Below, piece after piece: positions 26,600 to 34,700 of a DNA stretch of 60,610 bases (the stretch's first letter is position 1; the number at the start of each line of letters is the position of its first letter). The notes beneath the pieces were generated by a model. The model saw nothing but the letters and a program-made list of their open reading frames with translations. It searched no databases and was not told where the DNA came from. A program made the position numbers and the translations under genes. Source of the stretch: Oligoflexus sp. (GTDB taxonomy: Bacteria; Bdellovibrionota_B; Oligoflexia; Oligoflexales; Oligoflexaceae); assembly GCA_014377445.1 (NCBI GenBank), contig JACMPP010000022.1, forward strand, positions 1-60,610, written 5' to 3'.

Positions 26600-26772
26600 T
26601 GTTTATGTTCATGTATCGTCTATACGGCGCCGTTATCAGCCTCCTTTTCATCTTCCTGGCTTCCACCGGACACTCCTGTGCCGATGATCGTGGGACAGGC
26701 ATTGGCGGTGTCGCAGGTTATCGTGGTGGAGGCAGTGGGGGCGGAGGCGGCTTTCGCACCTATCATAAGTAG
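26599..26772 (+). CDS. Small Gly-rich exported protein
   Basis: The 57-residue frame begins inside the TGATG junction with the DUF4178 gene and has GGAGG just upstream. A second ATG at 26605 has better spacing. The first 30 residues look like a signal peptide or membrane anchor (LYGAVISLLFIFLASTGHSC), with Cys as a possible lipidation site. The rest is almost all Gly and Ser with a final FRTYHK. Coupled start and position within the operon support a real gene. Function is unknown; similar Gly-rich tails occur in small envelope proteins. Confidence 0.6.
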   Translation: MFMFMYRLYGAVISLLFIFLASTGHSCADDRGTGIGGVAGYRGGGSGGGGGFRTYHK

Positions 26773-26823
26773 TCCGCATAATTTTGGTCTTCGCTGTATG
26801 AATCCCGATTGAAGGAGATAGGC

Positions 26824-27042
26824 ATGGAAACAATGATTCTTTGGAAGTACGTCGTCAGCGCTTTGGTCTTTTCGGCCCTTGGCATCGCAATTATGATCGT
26901 CGCCATGTTCATCTTCGACAAGCTCACGCCGGGTCAGCTTTGGAAAGAGATTGTCGAAGAGAAAAACATGCCTCTGGCCCTGACCTGTTCGGCAGTAATC
27001 ATCGCTCTCGGGACTATCATAGCCTCAGCCATTCACGGTTAA
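26824..27042 (+). CDS. DUF350 family small membrane protein
   Basis: The 72-residue protein has two membrane spans (VSALVFSALGIAIMIVAMFIFDKLTPG and MPLALTCSAVIIALGTIIASAI). The linker between them has the family pattern FDKLTPGQLWKEIVEEKNMPLA, with conserved D, P and E. This is a single DUF350 unit; many relatives (for example YjfL) have two. AAGGAGATAGGC sets the ATG at 26824. DUF350 genes recur with SPFH, DUF4178 and polyamine-synthase genes, but no biochemical function is established. Confidence 0.82.
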   Translation: METMILWKYVVSALVFSALGIAIMIVAMFIFDKLTPGQLWKEIVEEKNMPLALTCSAVIIALGTIIASAIHG

Positions 27043-27057
27043 AAAAAAGGACACGAC

Positions 27058-28554
27058 GTGGCCGTATTACTGCTCGCCTCTGTCTTCGTGATTGCGACAG
27101 CAGGTTTGGTCTATGAATTGATCGCCGGCACACTAGCCTCCTATCTGCTTGGCGATTCGATCACTCAGTTTTCGACAATTATCGGAGTCTATCTCTCGTC
27201 AATGGGAATAGGCTCTTACCTCTCGCGCTTCATCAAAGACGATCTCCTTCGTCTCTTCATTCGCGTCGAATTGCTTCTTGCTCTTTTTGGGGGAAGCTCG
27301 GCCGCGATCCTCTTCGTGGCCTTCTCGGAAGTGAGTGAATTTCGCATCCTCCTTTACGCGAGCGTTATGGTCACCGGCATCCTAGTAGGCATCGAAATCC
27401 CTATTTTGATGCGAATTCTTAAGGATGAATATGATTTCAAAGAACTGGTGTCGAAGGTCTTCACCTTCGACTACCTCGGAGCCCTCCTGGCTTCGCTTCT
27501 CTTTCCCCTGGTGCTGGTCCCTCAGTTGGGACTGGTTCGTTCGGGATTCCTCTTTGGTCTCTGTAACGCCCTGGTCGCGGGCGCGACGCTGGAGATCCTG
27601 GCCAAGTCAAAGGCCTGGCTTAAGTCCGAACGAATCAAAGTCTGGATCGTCGTCGCCACGATGGTCGCCGGTCTCGCCGGGGGTGATATGATTACCCGCT
27701 GGGGGGAAAGCCTGTCCTATCCCGATCCGGTGATCGCGGCGATGAGTTCGCCCTACCAAAGGGTGCTCATGACCAAACGGGCCAATGATTTAAGGCTTTT
27801 CCTCAATGGGAACCTTCAGTTTTCATCGACCGACGAGTATCGTTATCACGAAGCTCTGGTGCATCCAGGGCTTGCCAGTGTTCCCGATGCGAAGCGCGTT
27901 TTGGTTCTCGGTGGGGGTGATGGCCTTGCCGTGCGGGAAGTCTGGAAATATCCCGGTATTGAACACGTGACCATGATCGATCTCGATAGCGCGGTCACGG
28001 ATCTCGCCACCAAGAATTCACTCCTGGTCGCGCTGAACGAAAACTCTCTCGCGTCGCCAAAGTTTCATCTAGTGCATCAGGATGCTTTTCAGTGGCTTAA
28101 GAACAATCATGAACTCTTCGATTTTGTCATTATCGATTTTCCGGATCCCAGCAACTTCTCGATCGGCAAACTCTACAGCACGCGTTTCTACGATCTGGTC
28201 AAGAGCGCTTTGTCGCCTCATGGTCGTCTCGTCGTTCAATCGACCTCACCCTTTTATGCTAAGCAATCCTATTGGACTGTGGTCAACACCCTGAATGCCA
28301 GCGGTCTTAAGACAGCGCCTTATCACGCTTACGTACCATCTTTTGGCGAATGGGGCTTTGTACTTGCAGGTCGGGATGAATATCAGTTGCCCGAAAGCTT
28401 GCCGACGAATCTCAAGTTTCTTCGGTTGAATGATCTGCCCAATCTCTTTGAGTTTCCAAGCGACATGCAAGCTTCGGTGTCGACCATCAACCGACTCGAT
28501 AATCAGGCGCTCGTGCGGACCTTCGAAGAAGAGTGGGCGCACTATGTTCACTAG
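27058..28554 (+). CDS. Membrane-fused spermidine synthase-like enzyme
   Basis: The 498-residue protein joins a polytopic N-terminus (about seven spans to residue 215) to a spermidine-synthase fold (about 225-470). The enzyme part has SSPYQRVLMTK, the decarboxylated-SAM site VLVLGGGDGLAVREVWKYP and the catalytic-region IIDFPDPSNFSIGKLYSTRFYDLV (D-x-x-D/P segment). The usual enzyme transfers an aminopropyl group from decarboxylated SAM to putrescine. No SAM decarboxylase is encoded nearby, so the donor is made elsewhere or the substrate differs. Start is GTG 27058, 15 bases after the DUF350 gene; the start of the next gene overlaps it by 11 bases. Confidence 0.85.
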   Translation: MAVLLLASVFVIATAGLVYELIAGTLASYLLGDSITQFSTIIGVYLSSMGIGSYLSRFIKDDLLRLFIRVELLLALFGGSSAAILFVAFSEVSEFRILLYASVMVTGILVGIEIPILMRILKDEYDFKELVSKVFTFDYLGALLASLLFPLVLVPQLGLVRSGFLFGLCNALVAGATLEILAKSKAWLKSERIKVWIVVATMVAGLAGGDMITRWGESLSYPDPVIAAMSSPYQRVLMTKRANDLRLFLNGNLQFSSTDEYRYHEALVHPGLASVPDAKRVLVLGGGDGLAVREVWKYPGIEHVTMIDLDSAVTDLATKNSLLVALNENSLASPKFHLVHQDAFQWLKNNHELFDFVIIDFPDPSNFSIGKLYSTRFYDLVKSALSPHGRLVVQSTSPFYAKQSYWTVVNTLNASGLKTAPYHAYVPSFGEWGFVLAGRDEYQLPESLPTNLKFLRLNDLPNLFEFPSDMQASVSTINRLDNQALVRTFEEEWAHYVH

Positions 28555-30139
28555 TCGAAGCAAAGGGAATGGCGTCGATCGGAGACTTTTGCTCAAGGGG
28601 GCTGCGGCTGGCCTGCTCGCAACGTCTTGCACGACCACGCTCCATCCCCGCATCGTCGGAGCGGATCACGCTTTAGGGCACCAACTGCGTTCGCGGAGCT
28701 TTCCTCCTGCCGAGCCCGGACCCAAGTTGGGAGCGCTCATTATCGGGTCGGGTGCGGCTGGCTGCGCGGCGGCTTATACTCTTCAAAAAGCAGGGCATGG
28801 TGATTTCCAAATACTCGACCTTGCCATCGACGCCGGCGGCAATGCACGGGCGGGGCATCATGGGAATATATCTTATCCTTGGGGTGCGCACTATCTTCCG
28901 CAGCCCGATCGATCGAATCAAGATCTTTTGCAGTTCCTTGCCGATTGCGGAGCGATAAAATCCTGGAACGCTACAGGCGAAGCGGAATACAACGAAGACT
29001 ATATTTGCCATGACATGGAAGAGAGGCTTTTTTATCAAGGCAGTTGGCATGAAGGCCTGATTCCCTGGAAGTCTCTGGATGCGGGGACCGTGAGCGAACT
29101 GAAGGCTTTCACCGCCTTCACCGACAGGCTTCGTCAGGAGCGGGGAAAAGATGGTCGCCTGGCTTTTCAGATACCTCTCGATCGTTCGTCCCACGATTCT
29201 GCATATAAAAAGCTCGATTCGATGACTTTCGCTGCATTTATCCGAGGTCAGGGATGGCATTCGCCCTTTCTTACCTGGTATCTCAACTATGCCTGCCGCG
29301 ATGACTATGGAACCGACTGGGAGGAAACTTCCGCCTGGGCCGGTCTTCATTATTTTGCAGCGCGTTCTGGAGAGAACGGTAAGGTCCTGACCTGGCCCGA
29401 AGGCAATCATTGGTTAATTCGTCAGCTGCTTCGTGGCATCGAATCGAAATTCCAGGGCGGTGAACTTGTGCACGCAGTGAAGCGTGTAGGCGAGAGCTGG
29501 CAGATCGAGAGTTGGAACGAGAAGCTCGCTGTGAACCGACTCTGGACCGCGGATAAATTGATTTTGGCTGTCCCTCGCCATGTTTCAGCAAGACTTCTAC
29601 CTGGCCTTGCCTACGATCGAAATCAGATGACCTATGCCCCCTGGATGGTTGCGAACCTTCAAGTTAAGAGTCTTCCCGAAGGTGGCGAAGGGACCGAGCT
29701 CGCCTGGGATAATGTTCCCTACGGTTCGCCTTCTTTGGGTTACGTCGTGGCGAGCCATCAGGAAATCAAACGCTATCAGGGACCCAGCGTCCTTACATCT
29801 TACTGGCCGTTAACCGGCGGATCGTCCGACTATCTGCGCAGCATCGCCGGCATGCGCAGCGCTGATGATTGGGGCCGCATGGTGCTTGCCGATATGGAAG
29901 CCATGCATCCCGACTACGTGCCGAACATTGAGAAGATCGATGTGTGGCTTTGGGGTCACGGCATGATACAGCCGAAACCAGGTCATCTCTGGGGCGCAGG
30001 GCGTGCAGCTCTGAACGAGCAACCTTACCCCAAACATATTTTGGCCCAGGCACACAGCGACATGAGCGGCATATCTATCTTTGAAGAAGCCTTTGGTCGC
30101 GGCGTGGACGCGGCCCGACAGATTTTGAAAGGATCTTGA
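28544..30139 (+). CDS. Tat-exported FAD-dependent oxidoreductase lipoprotein
   Basis: The 531-residue protein starts with a twin-arginine-type signal (DRRLLLKGAAAGLLATSC), whose Cys is in a lipobox, so it is likely folded with FAD in the cytoplasm, exported by Tat, and anchored. The FAD site GALIIGSGAAGCAAAYTL and the following ILDLAIDAGGNARAGHHG match amine-oxidase/protoporphyrinogen-oxidase-type flavoproteins. Near the C-terminus there is GHGMIQPKPGHLWGAGRAAL. I take the ATG at 28544, inside the end of the previous gene. In this operon a polyamine or amine is an obvious candidate substrate; that is inference. Confidence 0.8.
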   Translation: MFTSRSKGNGVDRRLLLKGAAAGLLATSCTTTLHPRIVGADHALGHQLRSRSFPPAEPGPKLGALIIGSGAAGCAAAYTLQKAGHGDFQILDLAIDAGGNARAGHHGNISYPWGAHYLPQPDRSNQDLLQFLADCGAIKSWNATGEAEYNEDYICHDMEERLFYQGSWHEGLIPWKSLDAGTVSELKAFTAFTDRLRQERGKDGRLAFQIPLDRSSHDSAYKKLDSMTFAAFIRGQGWHSPFLTWYLNYACRDDYGTDWEETSAWAGLHYFAARSGENGKVLTWPEGNHWLIRQLLRGIESKFQGGELVHAVKRVGESWQIESWNEKLAVNRLWTADKLILAVPRHVSARLLPGLAYDRNQMTYAPWMVANLQVKSLPEGGEGTELAWDNVPYGSPSLGYVVASHQEIKRYQGPSVLTSYWPLTGGSSDYLRSIAGMRSADDWGRMVLADMEAMHPDYVPNIEKIDVWLWGHGMIQPKPGHLWGAGRAALNEQPYPKHILAQAHSDMSGISIFEEAFGRGVDAARQILKGS

Positions 30140-31231
30140 ATGACTGAAGCGCGCAAGCAGGCTTGGCTCAAATCAGCGTCCTACGATGGACTTTGGATCC
30201 TTTCGCCGCCATTTTTTGCGACTTTGTTTGTGGCGATCGCACTCTTTGTTTGGCCCGAACTTGCCGAACGCGCCCTCACACCCTTCGCTTGGCTCTTTCT
30301 GGTACTTGCCATTGACGTGAGTCACGTCTATGCGAGTATCTACCGGACTGTTCTGAATCGAAAGATGTGGCACGATGAGAAATCGCTTTTGATCCTTGTT
30401 CCGATCGTGGCCTATGTCTTGGGATATGCGGCTTATCACTGGGACCCGATGGTCTTTTGGCGAATACTCGCTTACACGGCGGTCTTTCATTTTGTTCGTC
30501 AACCCTACGGTCTCTTCATGCTTTACAAGCGTTCTGGGGTAAAGGATGCGCTTTGGGTGCATCGCCTGGATCAACTGACAATTTATACCGCTAGTCTCTA
30601 TCCCCTGATCGTCTGGCATCTTGATCCCAGTCGTCGTTTCACCTGGTTTTTGCCAGGGGATTTTTGGATCGTTGACGGCTTGCGCTATCGCTGGATCTTC
30701 GATGTTTTAGCAGTTGTGATTTTTGTGGCTTATGCCGCGAAGGAAGTTTATGGGTTGCGCACGAGTCTATTTTTGAATCTGCCGAAGAACCTTGTTCTCT
30801 TGGGAACGGCCTTGAGCTTTGGCTTTGGTATTCTTTATTGGAATAGCGACTTTGCCTTCACCGTGACCAACGTCGTAAGTCACGGCGTGGCCTACATGGG
30901 TTTGATTTGGTTGACCGATGCGAAGAGACTTTGGCATCAACAAGTTCTAACAACTGAATCCGATCCGGGTATGAATCGTCAGTTGGCGATAATCGTGACT
31001 CCCCTGCTCTTTCTCATCAGCCTTCTCGCCCTGGCCTACTTTGAAGAAGGACTCTGGAACTCTCTCGTCTGGCAGGAGTATGGACAATTCTTTGGTGGTT
31101 TTTCGCAATGGTTTACCGAAGCCGATACGAGCGCGAAGGCCTGGATCATTCCCCTTCTCGCCCTCCCGCAAGCCACCCACTACATTTGGGATGGATTTAT
31201 TTGGCGAAAAAGAAATGGCATCAAGGCTTGA
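30140..31231 (+). CDS. Polytopic membrane protein with conserved-looking histidines
   Basis: The 363-residue protein has about ten hydrophobic segments. Its ATG directly follows the TGA of the flavoprotein gene, so the two are likely co-translated. Histidines recur near membrane segments: VSHVYASIYRT, FHFVRQPYGLFM, VVSHGVAYMGLIW and LPQATHYIWDGFIW. Such a spread of intramembrane His could bind metal or heme, as in membrane desaturases or hydroxylases, but the classical HxxHH boxes are absent. Function is not known. It is the last gene of the SPFH operon and overlaps the opposite-strand gene by 11 bases. Confidence 0.7.
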   Translation: MTEARKQAWLKSASYDGLWILSPPFFATLFVAIALFVWPELAERALTPFAWLFLVLAIDVSHVYASIYRTVLNRKMWHDEKSLLILVPIVAYVLGYAAYHWDPMVFWRILAYTAVFHFVRQPYGLFMLYKRSGVKDALWVHRLDQLTIYTASLYPLIVWHLDPSRRFTWFLPGDFWIVDGLRYRWIFDVLAVVIFVAYAAKEVYGLRTSLFLNLPKNLVLLGTALSFGFGILYWNSDFAFTVTNVVSHGVAYMGLIWLTDAKRLWHQQVLTTESDPGMNRQLAIIVTPLLFLISLLALAYFEEGLWNSLVWQEYGQFFGGFSQWFTEADTSAKAWIIPLLALPQATHYIWDGFIWRKRNGIKA

Positions 31232-31640
31232 GATCGCGCCTTGCCTTTGGCTTTTCTTCCGATGGCATATTTTCCCAATGCTCGCGCATCCCAGCCATTT
31301 GCTCAGAACTCATGTTTTGCATCATTTGCGTAATCTGAGCTTGCTGCTCGGGACTCATCTTCGCCAGCATCTGCTGAGCCATTTCCGCCATTTTGCTCAT
31401 ATCGAAGTCCGCGCCGAAGTCGGGGAGTGATTGTTTGGTAAAAACAATTCGATCGCCGACGATCTCAGATAGAACTTCCATTTCTCTCAGTTCATCGCGA
31501 ACTTTGTTAAAGGAAAAACCACGTTCCGAAGCGCTTTCGTACATCTTTTCCAGAGGGAAAGAGACCGACTTGTCAGGAAAGCCGTTCTTTTCAAGATTGC
31601 TATGAACGAGATTGGTGAAGTCTTGGAGAGGCGTGGACAT
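31221..31640 (-). CDS. Hypothetical protein with Met/Gln-rich helical C-terminus
   Basis: The 139-residue cytoplasmic protein has an N-terminal helical part (LVHSNLEKNGFPDKSVSFPLEKMYESASERGFSFNKV). A short beta-like DRIVFTKQSL region and a long Met- and Gln-rich helix (MAEMAQQMLAKMSPEQQAQITQMMQNM) follow. The latter may be coiled-coil. GGAG seven bases before the ATG at 31640 favours that start over one four codons earlier. It is a single gene convergent with the SPFH operon and upstream of nothing on its strand. Function is unknown. Confidence 0.65.
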   Translation of the reverse strand: MSTPLQDFTNLVHSNLEKNGFPDKSVSFPLEKMYESASERGFSFNKVRDELREMEVLSEIVGDRIVFTKQSLPDFGADFDMSKMAEMAQQMLAKMSPEQQAQITQMMQNMSSEQMAGMREHWENMPSEEKPKARRDLKP

Positions 31641-31716
31641 CAGTGGCTCCATTATTTGGGATTATAAAGCGGAAACATTGTCTGCAAAGAATCTTTAAAG
31701 ACATGAGAGAGAGAGA

Positions 31717-34700
31717 TCATACTTCGAAAAGGACAGGCGCAGCTTCGATTCGCAGATGATCCAATTTATAGATCGCCAAACCGTCACAATAGAGGACACT
31801 GTCTACCGTAAGATCAGTCTTAGAACGTTCCTTGACGTCAAGGACTAGGCGTACTTCTTTATTGTGCTTTCTAACCTGACCGCGATAGATCCAATTATGT
31901 TTGGAGCCAAGCGCCACGCGCCAGCTCGGAACAGTCGGGCAGTTGAGACTCGCATCCGCTTCCAAAATCTGGAGGAGCGATTCGAGGCCCAGAGACCCGG
32001 GCATGACCGGATCTTCGAAGAAGTGAGCATGGAAGAACCATTCCTCGGGATTCACAGTCTTTGCCCCAAAGATCTTATCGCCGGTCGAATCCCAGAAATC
32101 GACCATACGGAGCTGCCCTTGCGGAACCGCTTTGGTCGTCGGATAAGGCTTCGTAATAGGTCTTTCGACAAAGTTCGCTTCGCCCCGAACGCCGGCCTGC
32201 GCGGCGAGAGCATCTTCGGTGAAGAAACCAAAGCTGGTCGTTCCCACGTAGATATCACCCGAAGCATTGAAAACGCGGAAGCTATAATCCTGAATGATCA
32301 TATCGCCGCTGCGGGCAATCTTGGTCGACGCGACTTCGATAGACAGTCGACCCGAACCTTTGCGAATGTCCTGAAAGGTCGTGGCTTCGCCCGAGAGGTT
32401 ACGGAACTTAAGGTCACGTTCACTGCACAAAGCCGATCCCATGTAAGCCGCCATGAACCCACAGGGCTGCAAGGCGATCTCAACGAGCACCGAGAACGGC
32501 AATCGATTGTTGTGACAAGCCCAGAACCAAGCCTCATCAGGGAGTTTGTAGTGGGCAAGCAGGCGCGTTCCCACGTGCTGCTTCATGTAAGGACCTTCGA
32601 CCCATTCCACGCTATCCAGGAACTGGAAGGGAGGACGAGGGAGGCGCGCGATCTTACGCTCCTTGTCAAAGGGCTGGTAGATCTCGCCGAAACAGTCCGA
32701 AGGATTGCCGTCGGAGAAGGCCAGAATATTTTCGTAGGTATAGGCGACATCTTCTTTGCGCGTCGATTCCACAAAAGGCCGAACATGAGTCGTCTTCCAG
32801 ATTGACTCGAACTTCGCTTGGTCATGACCGGGAATTCTCAGACTCATATCAATAATGTCAACGATGGGTTTGCCATCGGCATACATCAGGGCATCACAGA
32901 TCACGTAGGCATCCGGTCCGTAACCCATCTCTTTGATTTCGATTTCATAGGTGACCTTTTGGGTCGTCGCGAGAACCTGACCCCGGCACTTCAACTGCGA
33001 CCAGACGCCGGGAACGGGAAGATAATTCTGTTCGTCTTTTTCGCCTACCCAACCCGCTCGCATAAGGAAAACGCGAAGAGTATGGAGACAGCATTCGAAC
33101 ATGAGAGTGCCCGGCATCACCTGATCGTCTATGAAGTGACAGGTGAGGAACCAATCATCCGGATGAATATCGGCTTCACCGGTCACCGAACCAATGCCGA
33201 AGCGTCCACCCTTGGGCTCGATCGCCAGAATCCGATGCACAAGCTTCATGTCGCCGACAGGCAGACTCTTGGGGGCTTTGAGTTCAAGACCGGCAAAGTC
33301 CGCTCCGAAACAAGCGGCGTAGTCACCGCGACCCAGAGCTTCGACCTGAGCATCGTTATAACTTTCTTTGATCATGGGAACCAGAGCTTCGTAGTTGCCG
33401 CTGATCTTGCCCGCGCCGCCTTTTAGCTGGAGCTGGCTACGTTTGACGCCGCGACCTTCCTCCAAGGCTTTAGCCGAGAAGAACCCCGCACAGCCATCGA
33501 CCATGCTCATCACATGCCGGTCGCCAATATAGGCTTCGAAGGCAAACTGGAAGTAGAGCGTGCCGCTTTGTTCAAAGAATTTTTTGATTTCAATTTCATA
33601 GCGAATCGTTTCGCCAACCTTTGGGAGTTCGCTATGAAAGCTCACGCGGGCATCGAGAAGTCTATACACAGCTTCGCCACGCGTCTCAAAATCTGCACCC
33701 AGATAGGCTGAGAGCATAAGGTCGGCTTGACCCGATTCAACAGCAATCGCAGTGGGCATATAACCGTCTTCGAGGTACCAGGCATCGGGAAAGACATCGT
33801 GTTCGGTGACCATTCGGCCCGAGCCGAGAGACTTTGCTTCGCCGCTTAGACTCATGACGCGATGGCAAAGGAGAAGACGTTCGGCAGGGAGGCGCACACG
33901 TGTGGGAAAAGAATCCGCCTCGGCGAAATCAGCACCGAAGACGCGGCCGATATTGCCTTCGGCAAATTCCGTGCAAGCCGCGTAGTCATAGAGTGCAGCC
34001 TCGTCGTTGTAAGGGCGATGGACCCAGCGATAGTTCGTTTCGCTAGAGAACGGCCTCGCTGTCGAAACAGCAAGATTCGCTGGCCCATTTCCACGCGAGC
34101 CGATATTGCCTTGCAGGAAATCGGCAATAAACGCATCGCCTTCAGAACGATAGGCAAGGAACTGGGTATGAGCTTCAATGCTTTGCAACTCCTGCGCGAT
34201 CAGATCCCTGGCGAGTTGATTCAAAGCGCTTGAGCGCGGCCTGGAATCCACGGAAAGGGCTGCCGGCGCAGCAGTATTATGCACCGGTGACGATGGCACT
34301 CGAGCCTCAGCGGATATTTGCAAATTTGAAAACAAGACATCGACCGGAACCAGATGTCGATCGCGTCTCGCGACTCTATAGGCATCGCCTTCTACATGGG
34401 GATTATGCACGACGGGAAGCGGCGCTTTCTGCATCCAGGTCACATGGTGAAGTTTGTGATCGCGCAGTAGAAAGGAGGATCGACCGTTCGGCGCGCCTTC
34501 CCAAATCCTCACGAGCGAACTCAGTCCGTGGGCGGCCCCGCGATAGCGATGACCTTCAACCACTTTTTTATTCTGATGACCCAGTTGTTTGACCCAAGAG
34601 GCATCGCGTCGCAAATCTTCCAGCCAGAGAGCGCCTTCGGAAAGTGGCATATCCAGGTCAACATCGAATTCACTAAAATTGTCGAGAATAATGGATACGG

